Shown: positions 42,670 through 51,800 of the stretch, piece after piece | Layout: each line of letters begins with the position of its first letter | Position numbering within the stretch: position 1 is the first letter of the stretch | NCBI GenBank assembly: GCA_937949945.1 | Contig: CALFEQ010000171.1 | Location: forward strand, 1 to 64,000 | Direction: 5' to 3' | Length of the DNA: 64,000 nucleotides | Source of the DNA: an uncultured Myxococcales bacterium | GTDB taxonomy: Bacteria; Myxococcota_A; Polyangia; Polyangiales; Polyangiaceae | The notes under the pieces: generated by a model | Told to the model about the DNA's origin: nothing | Seen by the model: the letters and a program-made list of their open reading frames with translations, nothing else | Databases searched by the model: none | Program-made: the position numbers and the translations under genes

Positions 42670-44079
42670 ATGAAGCGCGTTTCGGCTTTGATCACGACTG
42701 GACTGCTCGTCGTCCTCGCCGGCTGCGGCGGCGGCAACTCCGGGGCGAAGGACCCGAGCGCCGTCGGCAAGGGTGGGGGTGGGGGCTCCATCAAGCTCAC
42801 CAAGGACGAGCAGGCGAAGTACAACGCCGCGCTCGACGCGTTCGTCGAGCACGACAGGAAGAACGACTGGTCGGACGCCGCCTGCAAGGAGGTCGCGTCG
42901 CAGTTCGAGGCCGTCGGTCGTAGCGCTCAGGCGATCTTCAACGCGGGGCTCGCGTACCAGCGCTGCAACGACGACGCGAACGCGAAGGCGAAGTTCGAGC
43001 AGGCGCTCCAGCTCGATCCGAAGTTCCACCACGCGCGCGCGCAGCTCGCGCTCTACCAGTACAAGGCCGACGGCAACGAGGACGCGGCGATCGCCTCGCT
43101 GCAGCAGGCGGTGACCGACGCGCAGTTCCAGAACGTCCCCGCGCTCGTCAACCTCGCGATGGTGCAGATGGCCCGTGACAGCTCGCAGGGCGGTCAGGGC
43201 TGCAAGGACGACATGGACTGCGCGAAGCTGAATCTGCAGCGCGCGCTCGCGATCGACGACGCGTACATGCCGGCCTTCAACCAGCTCGCTCTCTACTACT
43301 TCCAGCTCGCGAAGAAGCGCGCTGGAGCGGTGAAGGGCTCGTCGAAGAGCGCGAAGGGGCGTCAGGTCATCACGCACGCGTCGAAGGAGAAGCGCGCGGA
43401 CGTCCAGCAGCTCGAGCTCGCGGCGCTCGTCTGCTCGCAGGCGATCCGCAAGAACCCGAACTACGCGCCGATCCACAACACCGCGGGTCTCATCCAGTAC
43501 GAGCTCGGTCAGGTGAACGGCGCCGTGCAGGAGTTCGCGACGGCCGCGAAGCTCGATCCGAAGCTCTTCGAGGCGCACATGAACTACGCCGCGGTCAACC
43601 TCGGGTTCCGCGGCTTCGAGCAGGCGGCGCAGGCCTATCGCAAGGCGCTCCAGCTCCGCCCGAACGACTACGACGCGCACCTCGGTCTGGCGCTCGCCAT
43701 CCGCGGGCCGATCACGGGCGCCGAGCCCAACTACGATCAGCTCGTCGCGGCGGTGCAGGCGGAGCTCGACGCCGCGAAGAAGATCGACCCGAACCGTCCG
43801 GACGCCTACTACAACGAGGGCATCCTCACCCAGGAGTTCAAGGCGAAGGCGGGCGGCGACAAGGCGAAGACGATCGCGACGCTCGAGCAGGCGAAGCAGA
43901 TCTTCCAGACGTTCCTCGAGAAGGCGTCCGGCAAGCCGGAGTACGACGGCGCCGTGAAGCGCGTGAAGGGCGACGGCGTGAAGGACTTCGGTCGTCTGGG
44001 CGACATCGACGACACGATCGCGTTCCTCAAGATGGACGCCAACGAGCAGAGGGACGTGCAGACGGGCGGCGGCAAGTAG
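42670..44079 (+). CDS. gltE: TPR lipoprotein, GltE-like
   Basis: The product is 469 residues. Signal 'MKRVSALITTGLLVVLAGC' gives lipidation at Cys19, followed by a Gly-rich stretch. TPR units cover the rest: 'AQAIFNAGLAYQRCNDDANA', 'PALVNLAMVQMARDSS', 'APIHNTAGLIQYELGQVNGA', 'FEAHMNYAAVNLGFRGFEQA', 'YDAHLGLALAIRGP'. A lipoprotein TPR protein directly after GltD is the gltE position in M. xanthus. AGAGGAAGAGAG precedes ATG 42670. A perfect 16-bp hairpin follows 33 bp after the stop. Context and features fit; sequence orthology has not been tested. Confidence 0.82.
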   Translation: MKRVSALITTGLLVVLAGCGGGNSGAKDPSAVGKGGGGGSIKLTKDEQAKYNAALDAFVEHDRKNDWSDAACKEVASQFEAVGRSAQAIFNAGLAYQRCNDDANAKAKFEQALQLDPKFHHARAQLALYQYKADGNEDAAIASLQQAVTDAQFQNVPALVNLAMVQMARDSSQGGQGCKDDMDCAKLNLQRALAIDDAYMPAFNQLALYYFQLAKKRAGAVKGSSKSAKGRQVITHASKEKRADVQQLELAALVCSQAIRKNPNYAPIHNTAGLIQYELGQVNGAVQEFATAAKLDPKLFEAHMNYAAVNLGFRGFEQAAQAYRKALQLRPNDYDAHLGLALAIRGPITGAEPNYDQLVAAVQAELDAAKKIDPNRPDAYYNEGILTQEFKAKAGGDKAKTIATLEQAKQIFQTFLEKASGKPEYDGAVKRVKGDGVKDFGRLGDIDDTIAFLKMDANEQRDVQTGGGK

Positions 44080-44112
44080 CCGTCGACCTTCGCGGCGCGA
44101 CGGCGCATGCGG

Positions 44113-44149
44113 GCGAGCCTCTCTCGCGGACGACGCGAGAGAGGCTCGC
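44113..44149 (+). terminator. Hairpin terminator after the gltE-like gene
   Basis: A perfect 16-bp inverted repeat (44113-44128 / 44134-44149), 5-nt loop, then only a weak T stretch (ATTT). The long perfect stem suits a terminator, though release without a T run is less certain. Confidence 0.6.
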
Positions 44150-44410
44150 GACATTTGAGCGAAGGACGCGGCGTGCGCGTGTGCGTGCGTCTCGCATCAC
44201 GAGCTCACCCGCGCCGCGCTGGAAAATTCGGACGAGGACGGTCTATTACGTGCGGCTTTTGCGCGTACCCAAGACGCGATCGCGATCACGTGTTCGCGAG
44301 ACGGGAACCTTCGGTCCCAGACATTGTCAGTTCGTCTGGAACGCGCCGCTGGTGCGTCGGACCGACGGACGCGTCGAGCGAGATCGTGCGCAATCGAGAC
44401 GTCAAGAACC

Positions 44411-44439
44411 TTGCCTCGACACCCGGCCGGCGGTACACT
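44411..44439 (+). promoter_or_regulatory. Sigma70-type promoter of the small periplasmic protein and gltG-like gene
   Basis: TTGCCT (44411-44416), a 17-bp spacer, then TACACT (44434-44439). The first start codon is 44604, so the leader is about 160 nt. Confidence 0.5.
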
Positions 44440-44603
44440 GTCACTGTAATCCCGGCGCACAATTCTTCAGGAATTGGATTCCGGCGCGGCGAGCGTCGGC
44501 TCTCATCGGAAGCAGCGAAGACTTACCCCGACGCGGCGAATGCCGCTAACGTGCGTACGCCGGCACCTCGGTGCTGGCTACGTGGAAGGTGAGGAGCGAA
44601 TCA

Positions 44604-44876
44604 ATGAAGCGGGTTCTGTTCGGTCTGGTCGCAGCAGCATTCGTCCTCTCGAGCGCGTCGGCTTTCGCGCAGGGGGCCGGCGGTGTGAAGACGACCGTGA
44701 GCACCGGGAAGGAAGAGGGCTACGGCTACGAGTTCTCCGACGATCCGCTCGCGGCGGGAGGCTTCGGTCCCAACGACGCCACGATCCGCGTCCGCCCGGG
44801 ACCCGTCCGCACGACGCTCATCCGGCCGCGCACGTCTTTCGTGCCCGAGATGTTGAAGAGCGTCGAGAACCTCTGA
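44604..44876 (+). CDS. Small periplasmic protein, possible GltF counterpart
   Basis: The product is 90 residues. Signal 'MKRVLFGLVAAAFVLSSASA' with cleavage at AFA-Q leaves a mature chain of about 67 residues: 'TVSTGKEEGYGYEFSDDPLA', 'GGFGPNDATIRVRPGPVRTT' and 'LIRPRTSFVPEMLKSVENL'. There are no cysteines. A strong ribosome site (GGTGAGGAG) precedes ATG 44604. It sits between the gltE- and gltG-like genes, where M. xanthus has gltF. GltF identity is a positional guess only. The protein is too short for safe homology by eye, but the conserved-looking Arg/Pro C-terminus suggests a binding peptide. Confidence 0.7.
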   Translation: MKRVLFGLVAAAFVLSSASAFAQGAGGVKTTVSTGKEEGYGYEFSDDPLAAGGFGPNDATIRVRPGPVRTTLIRPRTSFVPEMLKSVENL

Positions 44877-44956
44877 TCTCATAGAGAGCGCACGAGCGCA
44901 CTAGCTGCCGCGAAAGGGCATTGGGCGACGGCACCGGCACAGGAAAGGTCGAAGCG

Positions 44957-47179
44957 ATGGAAGGCAAGGCGAAGGTTGCGCTGACGTTCGCGCTCTATCA
45001 GGGCGATCAGCTCGTTCGGAGGGACACGATCGCCCAGGATATCGTGAAGGTCGGTAAGGACCCGCGCAGCCACTTGCGTGTCGACGATGATCTCGCGTCG
45101 CGCATGCATGCGGTGATCGAGGTCGCCGGCCCGAACGACATCACGCTCATCGATCTCGGAAACGAGCCCGGGACGATGGTGAACGGGCAGCGGGTGAACA
45201 AGTGCAAGATCCGGCCTGGCGACCAGATCCAGATCGGGTCCACGATGATTCACCTCGAGAGCGCCGAGCTCGCGAACGCCGGTCAGACGGCCGCGATGCC
45301 GGCGGCTCCGGTCCCGACGCCTGCGCCCACGCCGCAGATGCTTCCGCAGGTGAACACGCCGACGGAGGCGATGGAGCCCGCCGGCGGTCCGGGGAACACC
45401 GCCATCATGGGCCAGCCCGGCCAGCCGAACCCGTTCGCGCAGGCCGCCGCCTCGCAGCCTCCGCCGGCGCCGCCCGCCGCGCCCGCGCCGAACCCGTTCG
45501 CGGCGCCGTCGGGCAGCGCGCCGCCTCCGCCGCCTGCGCCTGCTGCCAACCCGTTCGCCGCGGCCAATCCGTTCGCGGTCGTCGCGAACCCGTTCGCGCC
45601 CGCGAACCCGTTCGTCGCGTCGGCGACCGATCAGGCCGGCGGCTTCGCGATCAACGCGCCCGGCGGCAGCGACTTCGATCCGAACCAGCCGTACACGTAC
45701 TCGCTCATCAAGAGCGGCCCCGACGTCCACCCGGACGAGGTCGAGACGCACGCGGCGGCGATCGAGGTCCTCGTCAAGTGGGACCAGAACACGCTCCACG
45801 TCGCGCACAACTCGCCTCCGAAGAGCTTCTTCGTCGGTGAGGAGGCGGGCTCGGACTACTTCGTCCCGAGCGAGGTGCTCGGCACGACGCGCGCGCCGAT
45901 CGTCGTCGCCCGCGGCGTCAGCGCGACGCTCATCATGCTGCCGCGCACGACGGGCACAGTGGAGATCCCCGGGCAGGGGACGTTCACGTTCCAGGACCTC
46001 ATCTCGTCCGGGCGCGCGCGTCCGTCCACGGAGCTGAGCGGCGCGCACGAGTTCGACCTCCCGAGCAACGCGAAGGCGAAGATGGAGCTCGAAGGCTCGG
46101 GCCTCATCTTCGAGGTCAGCGCGGTCAACGCGGGCAAGGCTCCGCCGGTCGGCCTCTTCTCGAGCTTCGAGCCGGCCGCGTACATGTTCATCGGTCTCTC
46201 CTTCCTCCTCCACGTCGGCATCGTCGCCTCGATGGCGTTCTTCATGCCGCGGATGGGCGCCGACGACGCGGAGGCGATCGATCGCGATCAGCTCCTCCTC
46301 ATGCAGAAGATGCTCAACGCTGCGGCCGAGCGTGAGCAGGAGCAGAAGGAGACCGAGCAGGTCGCGGACAACAACGCCGACAACAAGGAAGGCGGCACCG
46401 GCACGCGTGCGAAGGGTGAAGAGGGTTCGATGGGGAACCCGAACACCAAGGACACGAACAAGCGCTACGGCGTGCAGGGCCCGGCGGACAACCCGGATCC
46501 GCACATCGCGCGGCAGGCCGCCCTCCGCGAGGCGCAGGAGTTCGGCATGATCGGCCTCATCAACGTCGGCGCGGGCGGCGACCCGAACGCTCCGACGGCG
46601 CCGTGGGGCCGCGACGACTCGCTCGGCAACGACCCGCTGTCCGCGCGCGGCAACATGTGGGGCGACTCGATCGGCGACGCGTTCGGCGCCGGCGGTCTCG
46701 GCCTCTCGGGCGTCGGCGAGGGCGGTGGCGGCCGCGGTGAAGGCATCGGCCTCGGCAACATCGGTACGCTCGGCCACGGCGCCGGCACCGGCACGGGCCA
46801 GGGCTTCGGTAACGGTCACGGCCGCCTCGGCGGGTCGCACCAGACGAAGGCGCCCAGGCTTCGCCAGGGCACGACGCAGGTCAACGGCCGCCTCCCGCCG
46901 GAGGTCATCCAGCGTATCGTCCGCCAGAACTTCGGCCGCTTCCGTCTCTGCTACGAGAACGGTCTGCGCAACAACCCGAGCCTCGCGGGTCGTGTCGCGG
47001 TCAAGTTCGTCATCGACCGCTCCGGCGCGGTCGCCACGGCGCAGGACGGCGGCAGCGAGCTCCCGGATCAGGGTGTCATCCAGTGCGTCGTCCGCGGCTT
47101 CGGAAACCTGTCGTTCCCGCAGCCCGAAGGCGGCATCGTCACCGTCGTCTACCCGATCATCTTCAGCCCGGGCGAGTAG
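44957..47179 (+). CDS. gltG: FHA-domain, single-pass protein with AgmX/PglI C-terminal domain, GltG-like
   Basis: The product is 740 residues. The cytoplasmic N-terminal FHA domain (about 18-98) has 'VGKDPRSHLRVDDDLASRMH' and 'LIDLGNEPGTMVNGQRVNKC'. A Pro/Ala linker (about 110-225) carries six NPF tripeptides. An unrecognised beta-rich cytoplasmic domain (about 240-400) follows, then a membrane helix at about 410-432 ('MFIGLSFLLHVGIVASMAFF'). The periplasmic side has a Gln/Glu coiled coil, a Gly/Asn-rich stretch, and a TonB-C/AgmX-type domain from about 630 ('VNGRLPPEVIQRIVRQNFGR'). FHA plus one helix plus TonB-C-like end is exactly the described GltG layout (NfsG in the paralogue). It starts 80 bp after the small gene. 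AGGAAAGG precedes ATG 44957. Confidence 0.87.
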   Translation: MEGKAKVALTFALYQGDQLVRRDTIAQDIVKVGKDPRSHLRVDDDLASRMHAVIEVAGPNDITLIDLGNEPGTMVNGQRVNKCKIRPGDQIQIGSTMIHLESAELANAGQTAAMPAAPVPTPAPTPQMLPQVNTPTEAMEPAGGPGNTAIMGQPGQPNPFAQAAASQPPPAPPAAPAPNPFAAPSGSAPPPPPAPAANPFAAANPFAVVANPFAPANPFVASATDQAGGFAINAPGGSDFDPNQPYTYSLIKSGPDVHPDEVETHAAAIEVLVKWDQNTLHVAHNSPPKSFFVGEEAGSDYFVPSEVLGTTRAPIVVARGVSATLIMLPRTTGTVEIPGQGTFTFQDLISSGRARPSTELSGAHEFDLPSNAKAKMELEGSGLIFEVSAVNAGKAPPVGLFSSFEPAAYMFIGLSFLLHVGIVASMAFFMPRMGADDAEAIDRDQLLLMQKMLNAAAEREQEQKETEQVADNNADNKEGGTGTRAKGEEGSMGNPNTKDTNKRYGVQGPADNPDPHIARQAALREAQEFGMIGLINVGAGGDPNAPTAPWGRDDSLGNDPLSARGNMWGDSIGDAFGAGGLGLSGVGEGGGGRGEGIGLGNIGTLGHGAGTGTGQGFGNGHGRLGGSHQTKAPRLRQGTTQVNGRLPPEVIQRIVRQNFGRFRLCYENGLRNNPSLAGRVAVKFVIDRSGAVATAQDGGSELPDQGVIQCVVRGFGNLSFPQPEGGIVTVVYPIIFSPGE

Positions 47180-47206
47180 CCCCGACCGATTGCGTGTAGA
47201 CTGCAC

Positions 47207-47234
47207 GAAGGCCGCGCACTGCTGCGCGGCCTTC
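47207..47234 (+). terminator. Hairpin terminator after the gltG-like gene
   Basis: A 12-bp perfect stem GAAGGCCGCGCA / TGCGCGGCCTTC with a 4-nt loop, starting 27 bp after the stop. The T tract is weak (CATTT). Confidence 0.6.
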
Positions 47235-47296
47235 GGCGCATTTGGGCCGCACCGTCGAGCGGCGTGGGCGTCTCCGTCTCGTCGCAAGACGCCTGC

Positions 47297-47359
47297 TGTC
47301 GTCGCGACGTCGCCGCGTGTCGTCGCGAGGCTCCCGCGTGTCGTCGCGAGGCCCCGCAC
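47297..47359. repeat. Three tandem 21-bp repeats
   Basis: Three consecutive units begin TGTCGTCGCGA (47297, 47318, 47339). Units 2 and 3 are nearly identical over the first 15 bp. They lie downstream of the terminator, between the gltG-like gene and the TPR lipoprotein. Confidence 0.75.
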
Positions 47360-47421
47360 GAGCCCCCGCGCGCCGCCCCGAGGCGCTCCAGTCTCGTCGG
47401 AAGGCCGCTCTCTGCAGAGCT

Positions 47422-47463
47422 GAGGACGGAGGGCGGAGGACGGAGGACGGACTGGAGGACGGA
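47422..47463. repeat. Heptad repeat GAGGACG, locus G
   Basis: Four tandem heptads (GAGGACG, GAGGGCG, GAGGACG, GAGGACG; 47422-47449), then a further GGAGGACGG. Same period as elements A-F but a different unit. No inverted partner arm is visible. Confidence 0.75.
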
Positions 47464-47512
47464 CCGCTCGAGGTCGGAGCCACGGAGCCGTGGGGCCGGC
47501 CGTGATTCCTCT

Positions 47513-47541
47513 TTGTGAAAGGCTTGAGAGTTGCCTACTAT
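47513..47541 (+). promoter_or_regulatory. Promoter of the TPR lipoprotein gene
   Basis: TTGTGA (47513-47518), a 17-bp spacer, then TACTAT (47536-47541), 9 nt before ATG 47551. The near-consensus boxes and the missing ribosome site point to a near-leaderless mRNA. The GTG at 47515 lies inside the promoter and is not a start. Confidence 0.55.
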
Positions 47542-47550
47542 CCGGCGGTC

Positions 47551-48471
47551 ATGAAGAGCGTTCTCGCAGCGGTTCTCGCGGGTCTGGCGGTGACGACCTT
47601 TGCCGGCGCGGGCTGCAGCCGCAACAGCATCGAGGCCGTCAACCTCGCGAACGAGGGGGACCAGGAGAGGGCGGTGAACATCGACGGCGCCATCTCCAAG
47701 TACGAGCAGGCGACGAACCTCGATCCGACGAACCACAGGATCCTGTGGAAGCTCGCGCTGGGCTACCAGAAGAAGGAGCAGTGGGACAAAGTCGCGAGCA
47801 CGTGCGCGAAGGCGGAGAAGCTCGCGCCGAAGTTCGCGAACTACTTCTTCCTCCACGGCCTCGCGCTCGCTCGTCAGGCGGAGAAGGGGCCCGTGAGCTG
47901 GGCGGACGCGAAGGGGCCTCTCGAGGAGGCGATCAAGCTCGATCCCAACATCGCCGACGCGCACTTCGAGCTCGCCGAGGTGAACCTGCACCTCGACGAC
48001 GAGGCCGGAGCGCTCCAGTCGTACACGAACGCGATCCTGCGCAAGCCGGACAACCTCTCGTTCTACGGACCGCTCGCCGATCTCTACATCCGCCTCAACT
48101 ACATCAACGAGGCGGAGCAGGTTCTCACGCAGGCGCTCTCGTTCGCGAAGGAGGGCGACAAGGCGCTCTTCGTCATCCACAGCCTCCTCGGCGACATCCA
48201 CGAGCGCAGGGGCGATCTCTCGAAGGCCGTCTCGTCGTACGAGGCCGCGAAGAAGGCCTGCGGGCAGTGCAACGAGTCGGGGCAGGCGATCGCGTTCTTC
48301 AACCTCGGCGCGGCGTACGCGAGCCTGAACCCTCCGCGCAAGAGCGAGGCAATGGCTCAGCTCCAGTCTTTCCAGAAGATGATTTGCAAAGGTGGCGCTG
48401 CTCAGCGATACGCTGATCAGTGCCAGCAGGCTCAGCAGCTCGCGTCGAAGCTGGGCGGCACACTTCAATAA
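47551..48471 (+). CDS. TPR lipoprotein in the glt-like cluster
   Basis: The product is 306 residues. Signal 'MKSVLAAVLAGLAVTTFAGA' followed by GC puts lipidation at Cys22. TPR-like units: 'HRILWKLALGYQKKEQWDKV', 'ADAHFELAEVNLHLDDEAGA', 'LSFYGPLADLYIRLNYINEA', 'FVIHSLLGDIHERRGDLSKA', 'AIAFFNLGAAYASLNPPRKS'. It lies between the gltG-like gene and the giant gltI-like gene, with its own promoter. In M. xanthus several short genes lie between gltG and gltI; which one this matches is not clear, so no symbol is given. Outer-membrane or periplasmic location follows from the lipobox. Confidence 0.8.
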   Translation: MKSVLAAVLAGLAVTTFAGAGCSRNSIEAVNLANEGDQERAVNIDGAISKYEQATNLDPTNHRILWKLALGYQKKEQWDKVASTCAKAEKLAPKFANYFFLHGLALARQAEKGPVSWADAKGPLEEAIKLDPNIADAHFELAEVNLHLDDEAGALQSYTNAILRKPDNLSFYGPLADLYIRLNYINEAEQVLTQALSFAKEGDKALFVIHSLLGDIHERRGDLSKAVSSYEAAKKACGQCNESGQAIAFFNLGAAYASLNPPRKSEAMAQLQSFQKMICKGGAAQRYADQCQQAQQLASKLGGTLQ

Positions 48472-48875
48472 GTGACTCGGCCTACCGACTCCGACCTCGT
48501 TCGAGAGCAGCACGCAGGCGTGAGAAGCGGTCCGCGCCCGTCCGAGCGCGCGCCGCGTCTCGCTCCTCCGCTCGTGCCGTGCTCGCCGACGGGGTGTGGG
48601 ATCGGCGCGCCGATCGACGGATCGTGGCGAGGAGCGGGCCCGCGCGCGGGAGTGCTGGGGATGGCCATCACCTCGGCGCGCGCCGGTGCACGCCCACACG
48701 CGTCCGACGGGATCAAGACGAAAGGCGCCGGGTCGTCTCTCGAGCCGCGGGCTCGGGAGGCTCGGCGGTCCGACCGTGCCCAGAAAGTGATCATGGCCCC
48801 CCACATCGCGTTGGGCTCTGATAGCCTTGCGATCCGGCGGCGGCATTTTCGGTTTGGGGATAACCGAGGGAATCC
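48472..48875. other. 404-bp intergenic region before the gltI-like gene
   Basis: No gene is supported. It has small hairpins (CGAGCC-GC-GGGCTCG near 48740-48755) and the -10-like box at 48819-48827. Open frames here end in poor sequence. Confidence 0.6.
48819..48827 (+). promoter_or_regulatory. Extended -10 box ahead of the gltI-like gene
   Basis: TGA plus TAGCCT (48822-48827), 48 nt before ATG 48876. No -35 match is visible. The ribosome site GAGGG is at about 48865-48869, so the leader would be about 40 nt with a normal start signal. Confidence 0.35.
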
Positions 48876-51800
48876 ATGGACCTGCAGGAACGTCTAAAGC
48901 ACCTCGAAAACGTTCGCGACTGGCAGGGGCTCGTCGAGGAGCTCGAGAGAGGCATCCAGTCGTCGAGCGCCGCCGAGGTGAAGGCTCGCTTTCACCTGCG
49001 CCTCGGCCAGGTCCTCGAATCGAAGTTCCTCGCGGGCGTCAAAGCGCTGAAGCACTTCCAAGACGCCTACAAGCTCAATCCTGCGCTCTCGGAGAGCCTC
49101 GAGGCCGCGCGTGCGGTGTACTGGGGCCTCGGGAAGCTGAACATGGTGCAGAAGCTCCTCGAGCTGGAGCTTCGCACGCACAAGGAAGGCCCGGTCGCGA
49201 GCGAGCTGCTCCTCGAGCTCGGCGACGTGCTCTGTGATCTCGGCGACTACGACAAGGCGACGAGCACGTACGCGCGTTCGCTCGCGACGAGCAACGGTCA
49301 GAACGCCGAGGCGCGTGCGTGCCTCGAGGACGTGCAGGCGGAGAGCGGCTCGTGGCAGTCGCACGTGAACGTGCTCGTCACGAACGCGCAGGATGCGTCG
49401 GCGGAGCCCGCGCTTCGGTGCCGGCTGTTCCTCCGCGCTGCGCGCATCACGCGGCGCTTCCAGCCCGATGCCGTCATCGGTCTGCTCGAGCGCGCGTACG
49501 CCGCCGATCCGGCCAACAAGCAGGCGGCGGCGCTCTTCGAGGGAGCGATGGGCGAGCTCGGTCGCCTCGAGGAGCTCGAGAGCTTCCAGTATCGGCTCCT
49601 CCAGGCCGAGCCGCAGCGCCAGGCCCGTGCGCGGCTCGCGCTCACGTTCGGAACGCGCTGGGTGTCGCGGCACCAGAACGTCGACATCGGCGCGAAGTTC
49701 CTCGAGGAGGCGATCAAGCTCGATCCCGAGAACGAGGGCGCCTTCCACTACCTGCGTGATGCGTACGGCCGGAAGGGCGGCGACTGGGATCGCGTGCTCT
49801 CGCTCGCCGAGGAGGCGGTCACGCACGCCGGCGAGAACGGCAACGCGACGTTCCTCCTCGCGCAGGCCGGAACGATCGCGTGGCGTCAGCTCGGCAACCT
49901 GATCCGCGCGCGCACGGTCTTCGAGCGCCTCAGCCAGATCAGTCCCGAGCACCCCGTGCTGCGCGCGTTCGAGGCGCAGATCGGCGAGTCGCTCTCGAAC
50001 CGGCAGCCCGCGCCGACGATCTCCGTGATCCCCTCGCGCGGGAGCGTGTCTCCGCCCGGTCAGAAGGAGACCTCTCCGCCGCCGCAGGGCTTCGACGCCC
50101 GTCGCGCGAGCGTGCCCGACCAGGCTCCGCCCGCGGAACGGCAGTCGGTCCCGCCGCCCGCGCAGGCTCGCCAGTCGGTTCCGCCGCCGGCGCAGGCCCG
50201 CGGCTCGGTCCCGCCGCCTGCGGCCGTGAGCTCGCCGCCTGCGGCCGTGAGCTCGCCGCCCGCGGCCGTGAGCTCGCCGCCTGCGGCCGTGAGCTCGCCG
50301 CCCGCGGCCGAGCCGGCGCCCGCGCCGGCCGAGCCCGCGCCCGAGCCCGCGCCGGCTCCCGCTCCGGCCGCCGAGGGCGTCGACGCGGCCAAGATCGCCG
50401 AGCTCCGCGCGCTCGCCGACAAGCAGGAGGCGAACAAGCGGTACAACGAGTACGTCAAGACGCTGCTCCAGCTCGCGCAGCTCGTTCCGGAGCCGGAGGA
50501 GAAGGTCGCCCTCTACACGAAGGCCGCCGAGCTCTACACGGGCAAGTTCGCGAACCAGGCCGAGGCCGTGAAGGCCTACGAGGCCGTTCTCAACATCGAC
50601 CCGGAGAACCAGAACGCGATCACGTATCTCCGGCAGATGTACGAGAAGCGTCGCGACTGGGAGAAGCTCCTCGGTCTCGAGCGACGCGAAGCGGAGCGCC
50701 TCTACGGAGAGGAGCGCGCGCGGAAGTTCCTCGAGATCGCGAAGCTCGCCACCGAGCGCGTCAAGAAGCCCGACGTCTGCATCGAGCTCTGGCAGCAGGT
50801 GCTCGACAGCGATCCTTCGAACGTCGAGGCGCTCGGTGCGCTCGCCGCGCTCTACGAGAGGAGCAAGGACTTCGAGAAGCTCGTCGACGTCCTCGAGCGG
50901 CAGGTCGAGGTCACGTACGAGGACGCGCAGAAGATCCAGATCCTCACGAAGCTCGGGACGATCTACGGCGACCGTCTGGGCAACGACGAGGGCGCGGTCA
51001 ACGCGTGGCGGGCGCTGCTCGCGATCGAGCCGAACGATCGCAAGGCGCAGGAGGCCCTCAAGAAGAAGTACCTGGCGCTCGGCCGCTGGGACGACCTCGA
51101 GGTCTTCTACGCCGAGAGCGGCAAGTGGGACGAGTTCATCCGCGTCCTCGAGCAGCAGGAGTCGAAGGAGCAGGACAAGACCGCCAAGATCGGCTTGCTC
51201 TTCAAGATCGCCGAGCTCTGGGCGGACAAGAAGCAGAAGAACGATCGCGCCGCGCGCGCCTACGAGAAGATCCTCGACCTCGAGGCCGACAACCTCCGCG
51301 CCGCGGAGGCCCTCATCCCGATCTACACGGCGGCCAACAACAGCAAGGCCCTCGCGAACGCGATCGAGGTGAAGCTCGGTCACGAGGAGGACGCGTACCA
51401 GAAGCTCGCGTTGCTCCGTGAGGTCGCGGCCCTCTACGAAGGCAAGGTGCGCGAGCCGCAGAAGGCGTTCGCGCGCTACCTGTCCGCGTTCGTCCTCTTC
51501 CCGGCCGACGAGCAGACCACCGTCGACGTCGAGCGCGCCGCGAAGGCGACGGGCCAGTGGCAGGAGCTCACCGACGCGTACCGCACGGCGATCGAGCAGG
51601 CGATCGACGCCGGCGACGCGCACCTGGCGATCACGCTCCGTCTGAAGCTCGGTCGCGTGCTCGTCGAGGAGATGAACCAGATCGACGAGGCGCTCGGCGT
51701 CTACCGCGCCGTCTACGACGCGGACAGCGAGAACGCCGAGGCGCTCGCCGCCCTCGAGCGCCTCTACCGCGCGACGTCGCGGTACGAGGACCTCCTCCAG

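Larger units (their letters stand above)
44080..44603. other. 524-bp intergenic region, terminator plus promoter
   Basis: No gene is supported. It contains the hairpin at 44113-44149 and, further on, an AT-richer patch with a promoter (44411-44439). This splits the glt-like run into two transcription units. Small open frames here have implausible composition. Confidence 0.6.
47235..47550. other. Repeat-filled intergenic region (about 315 bp)
   Basis: No gene is supported. The region holds the 21-bp triplet repeat, the GAGGACG heptads and the TTGTGA-17-TACTAT promoter. Long open frames on both strands reflect GC-rich repeats. Confidence 0.6.

Noticed and set aside
44113..44149. Insertion-sequence terminal inverted repeat
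   Set aside because: The two arms are 5 bp apart, with no transposase or target duplication, so a terminator hairpin is the simpler reading.
44879..47359. An 826-residue minus-strand frame opposite the gltG-like gene
   Set aside because: Composition is Arg/Val/Asp shuffled antisense; the plus strand carries FHA and AgmX/PglI domains.
48790..48840. Sigma54 (-24/-12) promoter before the gltI-like gene
   Set aside because: GG and GC pairs are present, but the separation is about 13-14 bp, not 10 bp.
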